From Mucilaginibacter sp. MD40 (lineage in GTDB: Bacteria > Bacteroidota > Bacteroidia > Sphingobacteriales > Sphingobacteriaceae): a stretch of 64,000 bases of DNA. A program made the position numbers and the translations under genes. The notes under the pieces were generated by a model, which was not told the DNA's origin, did not search any database, and was given only the letters and a program-made list of their open reading frames with translations. The stretch covers positions 845,080-909,079 of the forward strand of contig NZ_NRSW01000001.1 in NCBI RefSeq assembly GCF_002288635.1, read 5' to 3'. Positions 7,430 to 17,489 of the stretch are shown here, in pieces (positions within the stretch are counted from its first letter, which is position 1; every line of letters starts with the position of its first letter).

Positions 7430-10366
7430 ATGAAATACTTTTATTTAATATGGATACTGGTTGGTGTATCAGCATTTAACGCCAACGCGCAAAGCGGAAG
7501 ATCACTGAACGGGTCGGTTGTGGACTCCACTAAACTTAGTTTACCCGGAAGCAGCGTTAAATATAAGAGCGAACTGGGCGACAGCTCGGTAACCAGCACA
7601 GATATAAACGGAAAGTTTAATTTTCAGGGTGTAAAGGGAACCAAAATAACGCTTACGATAAGTTCCATTGGCTTCGATGGCTTAATAAAACACTATACAT
7701 TACAGCCGGGCACCAATCCCGTAACGCTTGACCCCATAGTACTAAAATCAGCAACAAGGCAATTGGGTGCGGTGACCATTGTTGGCGTTAACCCGGTTGT
7801 GTTTAAAGAAGATACCGTACAATATAGCGTAAGCGCCTACAAAGTGCGGGAGAACGCTCCTGTGGAGGATGTGCTGAAGAAAATACCGGGTATTGATGTG
7901 GATAAAGATGGCAATGTTACCGCTCAGGGTAAACAGGTAACCAAAGTACGTGTAAACGGTAAAGACTTTTTTGGCGGAGATGTACAAAGCGCAACCAAAA
8001 ACCTGCCAGCCGATGTAATTGAAAGCGTACAGGTAATTGATGATTACGGCGATCAGGCAAACCTTACCGGAATTAAAACCGGCGAACCTAACAAAATACT
8101 GAACTTTACCATACGCAAGGATAAAAACTATGGCTACTTTGGCCAGGCTACCGCAGGCGATGGCCGCGACCTTTTGCCCAAACAAGCCGATGCCGATATC
8201 GAAAACAACAACAGGTACATTGGTTTGCTCAATTTCTTTAAGTTTAAGGGCGACCAACAAATATCAGTTCTGGGTAGTATTAATAATACCAATGTTAATA
8301 CTTTTAGTTATGGTTCGCCTACCAGCGGCGGCGGTGGTGGTGGAGGCTTTGGCGGCGGCGGTGGCCGTGGCAACGCGCTTCGTGGTAGCAGCAGCTCAAC
8401 AACCAACGCCAACGGTGTAACCAATGCGCACTCCATCGGTTTCAATTATCGTGACCAATGGGGCAAAACCTTGTCGGTATACGGTAGCTACAGCTTTAGC
8501 GACAATACTACATTTACCAATTCTACCGTCATACAAAAGAACAGTTCGCTGCAACAAAGTACCAGCAACCAGCAAAGCCAAACCACAGCGAACCCGGTAA
8601 ACCACCGCTTTAATTTTAACCTGGAGTGGAAGCCCGATACCCTTAATTATTTAAAGGTAACACCTACTTTTAATTACGCGGGTAGTGATGTAAGCAGTTT
8701 TGAAAACTCGGTATCTCAACGTTCAAACGTTACCAACCTGGCCTATACCTCACAATCAACTTCTAACTCAACATCGCCCAGCTATGGTGTTTCCGGCTTT
8801 TTCAACAGAAGGTTTAAACATAGCAAACGCAACTTAAACATTGGTTTTAACGCTAACATTAGCCAAACCAACCAGTTTGATAATCCTATATATACCTACA
8901 CTGCAGGAGCAGGCACAGCCCCGGCCAACCAGGTCACCTATACCGATAGCAAGAACAATACGGTAGGCATTAACGGTTCGTACCAGGAGCCTGTTGGCAA
9001 GGTATCCTTCCTGGAACTTAACTACGCTTTTAACCGGTCGTTCACATCAAGCGATAAAGAGGCCGATACCGTTTATGCATACAACCCAACCCGTTACCAC
9101 AGGTATGACCTCTTAAGCAACCAATACCAGTATACTTTTATTACTAACCGGTTCGGTTTAAACTACCGCATCATCGAAAAAAAATACAACTTAACCCTGG
9201 GCGTGGGTGGCCAGCCATCACAACTGGATGGTGTTAACCTGTTAACCAATGTAAGAACAAGTGTTAATACCTTTAACATTATACCGGCTGCCAGCTTTAA
9301 TTATATTTTCTCGCGCAGCCAGGCTTTCAGGTTCAATTATAACGGCAGTAATAACCAGCCAAGTTTTGATCAATTACAGCCGGTAATAGACTTTACTAAC
9401 GCGCTTTACCCTGTACAGGGTAATCCTAACCTTAAGCCCGAGTTTACCAATAACCTTTCGGCAAGGTATAACGCGTTTAGTTTCCAAACCGGTAATATCT
9501 TCCTGATAGGGGCTAATTACACACAAACAGATCATAAGATAGTGCAAAACGTGGTATTTTATCCGGCCAGGTTCCTGCCTTCTGTACTGGCGGCTAACCC
9601 CGACCTGAAAAAATATCAGAACACCAACCTGGTGCAGTACCTCAATGCCGACGGCTATTATACCTATGGCGGTAACTTCCTGTATTCAAAACCTTGGAAA
9701 GAACGTAAATACACTCTGATCTTTGGTGGCCAGGTAAGTTACACCAACAACATTGGTTATACCCAAACTGTGGACTCGCTAAATAATGTTTCGGCAATGG
9801 CCAAAAACATCGCCAAGACACTCACCTTCGCACCGCAGTTACGTTTCAGGGTTAATGTGAATGATATTATTGATGCAGAGGCATTTTCAAGAATGTCTTT
9901 AAATAAAATAAGTAATAGCATTACCACCAACGGTAATCAAAACACCAACATCAGATCGTTTGACCTGGGTATAAATGGCAAAAACTATGTATGGAAAGAC
10001 TGGACCTTTAGCTACGATTACACCAAAACCCTAAACTATGGGTACGATGCCAAGTTACAGGTGAAAAATCCCAACATATTTAATGCCTATGTAGAGCGCC
10101 GTTTCCTGAAGGATCACCGCGGCACGTTACGTTTAGCGGCATATGATATATTTAACGAGAATACCGGCTTTTCGGTAACCAACACCGGTAGTATACAAAC
10201 AGAGACCAATGTAAATAAGCTGGGGCGCTATTTCCTGCTTAGCTTTACCTTTAGGCTGCAGAAATTTGCCGGCAAGGCTCCATCAAGTCCTGACAGGTTT
10301 ATGCGTGGCGACAGGGGGCCTGGCGCCGGTGGTCCGCCACCTCCGCCACCAGGCGGCGGTATGTAG
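7430..10366 (+). CDS. Outer-membrane beta-barrel protein with carboxypeptidase-regulatory and plug-like domains
   Basis: This is a 978-residue outer-membrane protein. A signal peptide (cleavage after NANAQ, about residue 21) is followed by a carboxypeptidase-regulatory-like beta domain (about 25-105). A TonB-plug-like region comes next (about 115-235, with VEDVLKKIPGIDVDKDG and VRVNGKDFFGG). The rest is a long barrel of the outer-membrane beta-barrel family (PF14905 type). Residues about 298-315 are nearly all glycine, and the C-terminus ends in a Pro/Gly-rich tail (GPPPPPPGGGM) instead of the usual aromatic barrel end, so export or exposure of the tail may be unusual. No SusD partner follows. 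The substrate cannot be told from sequence. Confidence 0.85.
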   Translation: MKYFYLIWILVGVSAFNANAQSGRSLNGSVVDSTKLSLPGSSVKYKSELGDSSVTSTDINGKFNFQGVKGTKITLTISSIGFDGLIKHYTLQPGTNPVTLDPIVLKSATRQLGAVTIVGVNPVVFKEDTVQYSVSAYKVRENAPVEDVLKKIPGIDVDKDGNVTAQGKQVTKVRVNGKDFFGGDVQSATKNLPADVIESVQVIDDYGDQANLTGIKTGEPNKILNFTIRKDKNYGYFGQATAGDGRDLLPKQADADIENNNRYIGLLNFFKFKGDQQISVLGSINNTNVNTFSYGSPTSGGGGGGGFGGGGGRGNALRGSSSSTTNANGVTNAHSIGFNYRDQWGKTLSVYGSYSFSDNTTFTNSTVIQKNSSLQQSTSNQQSQTTANPVNHRFNFNLEWKPDTLNYLKVTPTFNYAGSDVSSFENSVSQRSNVTNLAYTSQSTSNSTSPSYGVSGFFNRRFKHSKRNLNIGFNANISQTNQFDNPIYTYTAGAGTAPANQVTYTDSKNNTVGINGSYQEPVGKVSFLELNYAFNRSFTSSDKEADTVYAYNPTRYHRYDLLSNQYQYTFITNRFGLNYRIIEKKYNLTLGVGGQPSQLDGVNLLTNVRTSVNTFNIIPAASFNYIFSRSQAFRFNYNGSNNQPSFDQLQPVIDFTNALYPVQGNPNLKPEFTNNLSARYNAFSFQTGNIFLIGANYTQTDHKIVQNVVFYPARFLPSVLAANPDLKKYQNTNLVQYLNADGYYTYGGNFLYSKPWKERKYTLIFGGQVSYTNNIGYTQTVDSLNNVSAMAKNIAKTLTFAPQLRFRVNVNDIIDAEAFSRMSLNKISNSITTNGNQNTNIRSFDLGINGKNYVWKDWTFSYDYTKTLNYGYDAKLQVKNPNIFNAYVERRFLKDHRGTLRLAAYDIFNENTGFSVTNTGSIQTETNVNKLGRYFLLSFTFRLQKFAGKAPSSPDRFMRGDRGPGAGGPPPPPPGGGM

Positions 10367-10387
10367 CCTCAATAGCATAGCTTAAAT

Positions 10388-10421
10388 AAAAAGAGCGAAC
10401 CTGTATGGGTTCGCTCTTTTT
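10388..10421. terminator. Bidirectional terminator between convergent genes
   Basis: AAAAAGAGCGAACC and GGTTCGCTCTTTTT form a long stem with A and T runs on both sides. It serves the barrel gene on the plus strand and the S1/P1 nuclease gene on the minus strand. Confidence 0.9.
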
Positions 10422-10440
10422 GTATATGTGGCTAAGTGTT

Positions 10441-11238
10441 TTAACCAAATATCTGGTTAAGTAAACCTGCAAGTCTTACCCCGCCTTTCAGTAACTGATT
10501 GTTAAGCGTTGCAATGTGGTCAAAGTTGTAACGGTATACATTTACTTTGTCGCCATCTTTAACACCGGCATAAATTTGAGCTGCAAGGTTGTTCGATTCA
10601 AATAACCACTGGCTCATGGGTGCCTTTTGCCACTCGGCGCGCTGCGCGATAGTGGTGTGATTGATCCATGTTGCATATTCGGTATAGCTCAACTGCTGGA
10701 AATCTATCAGCTGGCTATCCCATATCGAGTGCAGGTTAGTTGGCTCATTAAACCAGGTAAGCTTAATATCATTTCCGCCTTTGTCTGAAAAATGGCCGGT
10801 ATGCATTGGCTGGTGCACATCCTCAACAATATGGATAAGCATGCGCAGCGCAAGCAGTTTTTTCTTTTGCGGCAAGTCCTTCTTCTTTAGCTCACCTACC
10901 AGGTAGTTCATTTTGGTGTAAGCATCAGCAACCGTATCCATTTTCAGGTATTCCTGCATTTCTGGGTAGGTTAACTGCTTTTCAATATTAATGAAATGCC
11001 AGTTGTACAGGTATTTGTATTCCGGGTCTGATTTTATAAAATCGGCCCAGTTGCTACTCATGGCGATAGATTCATTACCCAGTATAGCCTGTACCGCTTT
11101 ACGGGCTTTGGGTGTAAGGTAGTTATCAGCGATTTGTCCGCATATACGGTGCCCGTTGGTACCCCAAGCCATAGCTTGTACCGGTAAATAAATAATAGCT
11201 AAACCCAAAATGAGTTTTTTTACTAACGATATTTTCAT
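10441..11238 (-). CDS. S1/P1-family nuclease, secreted
   Basis: This zinc-dependent single-strand nuclease/3'-nucleotidase family member has about 265 residues. I use the ATG at 11238 (MKISLVKK) because the upstream ATG at 11268 lies inside the preceding gene and would spoil the signal peptide. Cleavage after AMA leaves an N-terminal Trp (WGTNGHRICG), which in this family is a zinc ligand. Other ligand motifs are WADFIKSD, WHFIN, the box HIVEDVHQPMHTG, and NLHSIWDSQLI. It probably degrades nucleic acid in the periplasm for phosphate or nucleosides. It starts five bases after the lipoprotein gene and is likely co-transcribed with it. Confidence 0.93.
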   Translation of the reverse strand: MKISLVKKLILGLAIIYLPVQAMAWGTNGHRICGQIADNYLTPKARKAVQAILGNESIAMSSNWADFIKSDPEYKYLYNWHFINIEKQLTYPEMQEYLKMDTVADAYTKMNYLVGELKKKDLPQKKKLLALRMLIHIVEDVHQPMHTGHFSDKGGNDIKLTWFNEPTNLHSIWDSQLIDFQQLSYTEYATWINHTTIAQRAEWQKAPMSQWLFESNNLAAQIYAGVKDGDKVNVYRYNFDHIATLNNQLLKGGVRLAGLLNQIFG

Positions 11239-11242
11239 GTTT

Positions 11243-11764
11243 TTATAGTGGTTTTGGATTACAAGCAATTCTTTTTATCAATCGCAGATCAACCGGCAAC
11301 ACCCCGGAAGTAGGGCTGAGCGAGATCAGCGAATCGGTCTTTTTCTTTACTTTAAAATACTCTTCATAAACACCGGAGCGCAGGCAACCAGTTGGGTCCT
11401 TGTAGCTGTAATCGGCGTTACAAAACAGGCCGCGAACGTGCAGTGTATCATTTTTCTGTTCATAAACACCCTTTGCATACTCGGCCCAATGCCCGCTGCG
11501 TGTGCAGCTATCAGCGCCGGTATTTACTTTGCTAAAGGTATTTATCCGCACAAAAAACGAATCGCAGGTAAACTTAAGGTTATATAAAGAATAACTAACC
11601 AGTTGTTGCTGCATTGTTACACTATCCTGCTTCCACTCACCCTGCAGATATGCTTGCCCCGGAGTTTGCACATCGGGATTAAATTTGCAGGCACTGAAGC
11701 TTAAAGCAAAAAGCAGAAAGCAAAAAGGCAAGAAAAATATAAGCGATGATCTCTGCATAAACAA
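11243..11764 (-). CDS. Hypothetical lipoprotein
   Basis: This 173-residue protein has a lipoprotein signal (lipobox FSAC, Cys at about residue 26). The mature part resembles small lipocalin-like Bacteroidota lipoproteins only in general shape (YLQGEWKQDSVTMQQ, then beta-rich sequence). Four further cysteines in the body could form disulfides. It precedes the S1/P1 nuclease gene by five bases. I do not recognise a specific family. Confidence 0.7.
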   Translation of the reverse strand: MFMQRSSLIFFLPFCFLLFALSFSACKFNPDVQTPGQAYLQGEWKQDSVTMQQQLVSYSLYNLKFTCDSFFVRINTFSKVNTGADSCTRSGHWAEYAKGVYEQKNDTLHVRGLFCNADYSYKDPTGCLRSGVYEEYFKVKKKTDSLISLSPTSGVLPVDLRLIKRIACNPKPL

Positions 11765-11791
11765 AAAAGCCCCTCTCCTTGTGGAGAGGGG
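11763..11791 (-). terminator. Hairpin between fumC and the lipoprotein gene
   Basis: The stem CCCCTCTCC/GGAGAGGGG has a four-base loop and, on the minus strand, a T6 tail. It lies just past the fumC stop and overlaps the very start of the lipoprotein gene, so that gene probably has a promoter within or right beside it. Confidence 0.85.
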
Positions 11792-11805
11792 TTATTAGGA
11801 TGATT

Positions 11806-13203
11806 TTATTTTAAACTACCTATCATGTTCTCAGGCCGTACCCACTCATCAAATTGCTCATTGGTAAGCAAGCCCAGGCCAATGGCAGCTTCGCGTAGCG
11901 ATGTACCTTCCTTAAGCGCTGTTTTGGCTATTTTGGCGGCGTTATCATAACCAATATGCGGGTTAAGGGCGGTAACCAACATCAGGGAATTTTCCAGATG
12001 CTTTTTAATACCCTCATAGTTTGGCTCTATGCCCACAGCACAATGATCATTGAAAGATACGCAGGCATCGCCAATTAAACGGGCCGACTGCAGGAAATTT
12101 GCAGCCATAACCGGTTTAAACACGTTAAGCTCGTAATGCCCGTTTGAGCCCCCTATTGAAATAGCCACGTCATTACCCATTACTTGTGCGGCCACCATGG
12201 TTACGGCCTCGTTTTGGGTAGGATTTACTTTACCCGGCATAATAGACGATCCCGGTTCGTTATCAGGTATGTGTATCTCGCCGATGCCTGAACGCGGGCC
12301 AGATGCCAGCATACGAATATCGTTAGCGATCTTCATTAATGATACCGCTATTTGCTTTAAAGCACCGTGACTTTCTACAATAGCATCATGGGCGGCAAGC
12401 GCTTCAAATTTATTTTCGGCGGTTATAAATGGCAGGTTGGTAAATTTAGCGATGTACTCCGCTACCTTAACATCATAACCATTCGGCGTATTGATACCTG
12501 TACCTACCGCCGTACCGCCGAGCGCAAGCTCGCTCAGGTGATCCAGGGTATTACGCAGGGCCTTAAGGCCGTGGTTAAGTTGCGATACATAACCCGAAAA
12601 CTCCTGGCCAAGTGTAAGCGGAGTGGCATCCATTAAGTGTGTACGCCCTATTTTTACTACCGATTTAAAAGCTTCCGCTTTAGCGTGCAAGGTATCCCGT
12701 AGCTTTTCTATACCCGGTATGGTAACATCGATCAGTATTTTATATGCCGCAATGTGCATAGCGGTTGGGTAGGTATCGTTTGATGATTGCGACTTGTTCA
12801 CATCATCATTGGGGTGAATGTATGTTTTTCCTTCGCCCAGTTTATTGCCCTGTAAAACATGCGCACGGTTGGCAACCACCTCGTTCACATTCATGTTTGA
12901 TTGTGTACCCGAACCAGTTTGCCAAATTACCAGCGGAAACTCGGTATCCAACTGACCGGCCAGTATTTCATCACAAACCTGTGCTATCAGGTCGCGCTTG
13001 TCGGCAGGCAGTACGCCCAGATCTGTATTAGTATAAGCAGCCGCTTTTTTTAAGTAAGCGAAGGCTTCAATGATTTCCTTCGGCATAGATGCTTCCGGGC
13101 CAATTTTAAAGTTATTACGCGAGCGTTCTGTTTGCGCTCCCCAGTATTTGTCGGCCGGTACCTGCACCGCACCCATGGTATCATGTTCGGTTCTGAAACT
13201 CAT
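11806..13203 (-). CDS. fumC: Fumarate hydratase class II
   Basis: This 465-residue fumarase of the aspartase/fumarase superfamily interconverts fumarate and malate in the TCA cycle without an iron-sulfur cluster. [12 protein letters not shown] near residue 98, [13 protein letters not shown] near 139, [16 protein letters not shown] near 185 and the signature [16 protein letters not shown] near 317 (catalytic Ser loop) are all intact. Length is normal. A TAAATTTG -7 box lies 24-31 bases upstream of the ATG. Confidence 0.97.
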   Translation of the reverse strand: MSFRTEHDTMGAVQVPADKYWGAQTERSRNNFKIGPEASMPKEIIEAFAYLKKAAAYTNTDLGVLPADKRDLIAQVCDEILAGQLDTEFPLVIWQTGSGTQSNMNVNEVVANRAHVLQGNKLGEGKTYIHPNDDVNKSQSSNDTYPTAMHIAAYKILIDVTIPGIEKLRDTLHAKAEAFKSVVKIGRTHLMDATPLTLGQEFSGYVSQLNHGLKALRNTLDHLSELALGGTAVGTGINTPNGYDVKVAEYIAKFTNLPFITAENKFEALAAHDAIVESHGALKQIAVSLMKIANDIRMLASGPRSGIGEIHIPDNEPGSSIMPGKVNPTQNEAVTMVAAQVMGNDVAISIGGSNGHYELNVFKPVMAANFLQSARLIGDACVSFNDHCAVGIEPNYEGIKKHLENSLMLVTALNPHIGYDNAAKIAKTALKEGTSLREAAIGLGLLTNEQFDEWVRPENMIGSLK

Positions 13204-13226
13204 AACGATAGTATGTTTTAGGGCAG

Positions 13227-13234
13227 CAAATTTA
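13227..13234 (-). promoter_or_regulatory. Putative Bacteroidota -7 promoter box for fumC
   Basis: The minus strand reads TAAATTTG, matching TAnnTTTG. This would start a transcript about 15-20 bases before the fumC ATG. No good TTTG -33 box is seen. Confidence 0.5.
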
Positions 13235-13323
13235 GGCTTTTATACCGAGTAAGCTAATACCATTTGGTTAATCTTTTCAGTATCACCGGAGAGGGTGTTA
13301 AACATTTTTACCTGTTAGAAAAG

Positions 13324-14115
13324 TTAGGTATTGGTTTGCCGGATAATAGAAGTGGTAAACTCATCTGTACAGTTAAAAGAGTAACCATTACTCCGCGCCC
13401 ATAAAATAAAGTCCTTTAAACGGTGCAGCAATGCCTTACCGGAATTCCGGGTAATATATCCGGGCAGGCCCAATTCAGGCATCTTACTAATTTCCGCGAA
13501 TTCCCAGGGATGGAAGTAGAGATTAAGATACCCGTCTTTCTTCAAGGCGGCGGCGCACAAGCGCTTAATTAACGCGAGTGGCAAGTTATGAAAGCTTAAC
13601 CAAAACAATGGGATGCGCATCAGCGGAGATACAGAAGCTGGTAATTGCAGCACATCATCTTTATAAAACCAGGTGCGTGGTTCTTTAAGATGATTATACC
13701 TGCCGGGCAGCCATGTTGGGTTGAGCGAAGAGTTATATAAATAGCCTGCTTTTTTTATTTCCTTTTCATCAACAGGCATCATGCGGGCCATCCGGAAACC
13801 GGTAACTTTTTCGCCGGATATTTCTTCGAGCTTTATCCTCGATTGCAGGAGGTGTGCAGTATTAAAATCAGAATGGTAATATCCGTGCGAAGCGATTTCA
13901 TGCCCATCAGCAACAATCTGTTTAATCATCCCGGGCCGGTTAACCGCATAGTTGGCTGTGCAATAGAAAGTAACCTTAACCGATAGCGCCTTTAGCAAAT
14001 CAAGTACCGCTTGCGCACCAATAGTTGAAATAGCCAGTTGCTCCTCAAAATCGAGCTGCTTACCCAGTTCAAGCGGCAGATCAAACTCCTCCAGGTCGAA
14101 ACCTAATAAAATCAT
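13324..14115 (-). CDS. Polysaccharide deacetylase family protein
   Basis: This 263-residue protein has the NodB homology domain (CE4 family), which removes N-acetyl groups from sugars. The first motif is FDLEEFD at residues 6-12, supplying the catalytic Asp. HEIASHGYYHSDF near residue 93 is the H-x4-H metal box, and NLYFHPWEFAEI near 210 has the late His/Trp motif. No signal peptide is visible, so it acts in the cytoplasm, perhaps on a lipid-linked sugar. Its ATG overlaps the stop of the glycosyltransferase gene (TAATG), so the two are translationally coupled. Confidence 0.88.
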   Translation of the reverse strand: MILLGFDLEEFDLPLELGKQLDFEEQLAISTIGAQAVLDLLKALSVKVTFYCTANYAVNRPGMIKQIVADGHEIASHGYYHSDFNTAHLLQSRIKLEEISGEKVTGFRMARMMPVDEKEIKKAGYLYNSSLNPTWLPGRYNHLKEPRTWFYKDDVLQLPASVSPLMRIPLFWLSFHNLPLALIKRLCAAALKKDGYLNLYFHPWEFAEISKMPELGLPGYITRNSGKALLHRLKDFILWARSNGYSFNCTDEFTTSIIRQTNT

Positions 14116-15083
14116 TAATTAACGTTAATGTTGCTGCTCTCTTTAATATGGATGAGATTTGTTGAGCGGATAATATAATTTGGCCGACCTTTCGACTGCA
14201 TAAAAATTTTACCTACATAAACCCCAATAATGCTCAGAAGCGCCAACTGCAAGCCGCCAAAAAAGTCGATAGTAGCCATAATTGAGGCCCATCCCGGTAC
14301 GGCGTAACCTTCCATATAGCTAATAAGGATATATGGGAAATATAATATAGCCAACGCCGATAAACTTAAGCCAATCCCCGCGGCAATATATAAAGGGCGG
14401 GCGCTAAAGGCCATTATATTACCAATGGCAAATTTAAGCAGTTTGATAAATGAATAGCTGGCCGTACCCGCGTGGCGCTTGGCCGGCGTGTAAGGAATAC
14501 CTATTTGCTTGTAGCCCACCCATTTTACAATACCTCTAAAAAATATCTCATACTCATCAAGGCTGCGCAACTGGTTCACTACTTTGGCATCTATCAGGCG
14601 GTAATCGGCAATGCCGTTTTCCAGTTTGATATCAGAAAGGGCGTTAATTACGCGGTAAAAAAGCTTTGAGGTAAACCGCTGGTAAAAACGTGCATGGCGG
14701 TTAACCTCCTCGCGATAGGTATAAACAATATCAAACCCATCTTCCCAATAATTAAGCATTTTTTTAATTAAGTGCGGGGGATGCTGCATATCGGCATCTA
14801 TGGTGATCACAGCATCGCCTTTTGCAAGGCTTATGCCTGCTTTAAGCGCGTAATCTTTACCAAAGTTGCGGGCCAGTTCAATGTAATATACGTTGCTGTT
14901 AATTTGCGCGTTAAGCTTTATTTCGTTAAGGGTATTATCTTCACTGCCGTCGTCAACAAAAATAAGCTCGCACACATAGGGAGTGTTCCTGAAAATCTCG
15001 TTTATATGATCTGTTAATACAGTAATATTCCCTTCCTCGTTATGTGCGGGAACTATAACAGATACAAGCTTTTTGAGGGGCAT
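14115..15083 (-). CDS. Family 2 glycosyltransferase, polyprenyl-phosphate type (GtrB/DPM1-like)
   Basis: This 322-residue enzyme has a GT-A domain (SVIVPAHNEEGNITVL at residues 8-23, VDDGSEDNTL near 43, ARNFGKDYALKAGI near 71, DADMQHPP near 96). Two C-terminal membrane helices follow (about 230-260 and 265-295). This is the layout of GtrB/ArnC-type transferases, which load a sugar on undecaprenyl phosphate at the inner membrane. The coupled deacetylase downstream suggests that the lipid-linked sugar is deacetylated, which recalls ArnC/ArnD in polymyxin-resistance lipid A modification. That role is inference. Confidence 0.88.
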   Translation of the reverse strand: MPLKKLVSVIVPAHNEEGNITVLTDHINEIFRNTPYVCELIFVDDGSEDNTLNEIKLNAQINSNVYYIELARNFGKDYALKAGISLAKGDAVITIDADMQHPPHLIKKMLNYWEDGFDIVYTYREEVNRHARFYQRFTSKLFYRVINALSDIKLENGIADYRLIDAKVVNQLRSLDEYEIFFRGIVKWVGYKQIGIPYTPAKRHAGTASYSFIKLLKFAIGNIMAFSARPLYIAAGIGLSLSALAILYFPYILISYMEGYAVPGWASIMATIDFFGGLQLALLSIIGVYVGKIFMQSKGRPNYIIRSTNLIHIKESSNINVN

Positions 15084-15264
15084 TACAATGTAAAATTTAA
15101 ATCAATCAGGGTCTAATACGATTATTTTGAACCGGATGTAACAGCCTGAGCCATATTTAGCTACAACTCAAAAATGTAACACCAATGTTACAAATATAAG
15201 TAAAAAACTAATCCATACACGCTGGACGAAATATTATATACCCGCCTTAATAAAAATTACTTTA

Positions 15265-16440
15265 TTATGATAACTGTGGCTGCTTATTTTCTTCTACAGC
15301 AAAGTCGCGTGTGAACATTTCATAAATAATTTTAAGCCATATGATAAAGCAAGGAAGTGATTTGAGCTTATATGGCTGAATGTATTTAAGGTTAATGGCT
15401 TGGGGGAATAGATCAGATGGAGAGAAACTGGTAATGACAATGGCAAATACGAGCAGGAATATATCAAAACCGCTTACCGGGCGCCTCAGCGTCATGAACC
15501 AGATGCCCACACCTGGCAAAGCGATAATGTAAGTTGGCGACTCTGCTGAACTGCTGAATATAACTGTAAAAATGAGTACCGACGCCAATAGCAATAACCG
15601 GAAATTGCTATAACGATAGTTATTGATTTTAAGATAGGGTAGCGCGAATAACATTAACGCAGGTATTAATATATAAATATTATTCCACTTATTATTAAAC
15701 ACCCTGTGTATCATACCTAAAACAGAAATATCCTGCATCTTGGCATTCAGGTTTTCGGCGTTTTTGGCGATCAGATCATAATACCAGTTATGATAGGTTT
15801 GTAAGATAAAGCTTGGTGAAGAATACAGCATAGGTATTACCAACAACACCGCGAACCAAAAAATAAGGCTAAGGATAAGCTTGGGTTTATTTGCAGAGAA
15901 AAAGAAAAATGCCAGCCCCACAATGCCGTAAAGCTTAGTCATAGTTCCAAAAGCGATCATTAAAGCGGCCCAAAAATCTTTTTTATTTACAATAAAATAA
16001 AAGCTTAAAATAATAAAGGCAGCAATGCTCGGATTAAACTGGAAATACATAGATGAACCTACCAGCTCATTTGCGCATAAAAGAATAATGAGGTTGGACT
16101 GATTGGTTTTTATCGGTAAGCTTTTAATAGCGGCGAAAAGTATGGCGGCGTTAAACATTACCCATAAAATTACCCCTACACTATCAGGCATAAGGGCGAA
16201 TGGCGCAATAATGAGTGAGAATATGGGTCCGTAATGGTTGCGGTCGTAATAATACTCAGGCTGTGGTGTGTAGAGGTCAAGTTGATGAAGAACATTTAAA
16301 AAGTTGTGCTTAAAAATCAGGTAATTGTTAAGCGACTGGTGCGATGTAACTGTTTTGGCTACAAAAAAAAGACTAAGCCCAAACCACAGGAAGTAAATAA
16401 AGTATTTGCCTGCGGCGACTTTAGTAAAAGTTTGTTTCAT
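15265..16440 (-). CDS. GT87-like polytopic glycosyltransferase
   Basis: This 391-residue protein has about ten membrane helices. A short N-terminal loop carries NHYGPIFSLIIAPFALMP near residue 68, the kind of acidic/aromatic loop found in GT87 (DUF2029) polyprenyl-phosphate-sugar-dependent transferases. These use lipid-linked sugars at the outer face of the inner membrane, which fits the GtrB-like enzyme downstream. It is 181 bases upstream of that gene. Specific acceptor unknown. Confidence 0.75.
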   Translation of the reverse strand: MKQTFTKVAAGKYFIYFLWFGLSLFFVAKTVTSHQSLNNYLIFKHNFLNVLHQLDLYTPQPEYYYDRNHYGPIFSLIIAPFALMPDSVGVILWVMFNAAILFAAIKSLPIKTNQSNLIILLCANELVGSSMYFQFNPSIAAFIILSFYFIVNKKDFWAALMIAFGTMTKLYGIVGLAFFFFSANKPKLILSLIFWFAVLLVIPMLYSSPSFILQTYHNWYYDLIAKNAENLNAKMQDISVLGMIHRVFNNKWNNIYILIPALMLFALPYLKINNYRYSNFRLLLLASVLIFTVIFSSSAESPTYIIALPGVGIWFMTLRRPVSGFDIFLLVFAIVITSFSPSDLFPQAINLKYIQPYKLKSLPCFIIWLKIIYEMFTRDFAVEENKQPQLS

Positions 16441-16474
16441 TTAATAAGGGGTATTATTTTAGGTAAGGTGTACC

Positions 16475-17323
16475 TTATCTATCATTTACAGAGGATTTAC
16501 TGTCAATCTTTTTTAAAATATCGCAAATGGAGGTATCCATTATTGCGTTTGATGGCCCATCGTGATAGTAAAAGTCGTCCATCTTCCTTTTGATGGTATC
16601 GCTATCAGCCCTCCCTCGTTTTATTTTTTCCTGGTACTCATCAAGTGAGCGGCAGTAATAGTGGTTAACTTGTATCTTATTTACGCTTAATGGAGAAATC
16701 TCGTTAGTTAAGCGCTTAAAATTTTCGTTCACACAAAAATAGCCCCTCCGGTAAAAAAAGGCATGCGGGTTCATTGATCGCCTTGCATACTTGGGTTGCA
16801 CAATGCTTTTTATATGGTTATTTACATCAAAATTTTCTCCGGACCGCCATATGAAAGTTTCTAATTGGGGGCGTTCAGACTTTTCCTTTATTCCACCTGA
16901 CCCAAATACCAGCCAGTTAATTCCTAAACCACCGTATGCTTCAAAGTCTTTCAGAAATAACGGCAGGTTGCCCTTGGTGACTTTTGGAACTATAAACTCG
17001 TCCATATCCACAAAAGCTATCCAACGTGATTTAAAGCCGTAACGCCAAAGGCAATGATCATAAGCATCCTGCTGCCGCGATATGCCTTTAATTACAGTTA
17101 TTGTTGCATATTTAGCCAAGCCCAGCCTTTTAAGCGCAAGTTGTACCGGCTCCACACTCTCATTATCATATAAAAAGAAATGCTCTACGCCTATTTTTAT
17201 GTAATACTCCATCCATTCTTTTAAATAACTGTTCTCGTCTTTAATAATACAGCATATAGATAGATAATAAGAAGGCTTAGTGATGAATGGTAATATTCGG
17301 CTGACGCGATGATTCATGTGCAA
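16475..17323 (-). CDS. Glycosyltransferase family 92 protein
   Basis: This 282-residue protein begins its core with YYLSICCIIKDENSYLKEWMEYY (about 18-40), followed by GVEHFFLYDNES and WIAFVDMDEFIVP near 124. This is the characteristic set for GT92 (formerly DUF23) transferases, with DMDE as the metal/nucleotide-sugar motif. It lies 34 bases upstream of the GT87-like gene. The four genes from here to 13324 run in one direction and probably build one cell-surface glycan or lipid modification. Confidence 0.85.
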   Translation of the reverse strand: MHMNHRVSRILPFITKPSYYLSICCIIKDENSYLKEWMEYYIKIGVEHFFLYDNESVEPVQLALKRLGLAKYATITVIKGISRQQDAYDHCLWRYGFKSRWIAFVDMDEFIVPKVTKGNLPLFLKDFEAYGGLGINWLVFGSGGIKEKSERPQLETFIWRSGENFDVNNHIKSIVQPKYARRSMNPHAFFYRRGYFCVNENFKRLTNEISPLSVNKIQVNHYYCRSLDEYQEKIKRGRADSDTIKRKMDDFYYHDGPSNAIMDTSICDILKKIDSKSSVNDR

Positions 17324-17489
17324 TAATCTTTTTTTTGAATATGATAAGTTATGGTTGTAATGAACAGCGGTTTAAGGCTACAAAATTATAAATTATACCA
17401 TCAATATACTGTCAAAAAGGCCACTACTTAGCAGACACGCTAATTGGTACAGATTTGGTACACCTTTACACAGTAATAAATAATTAAAT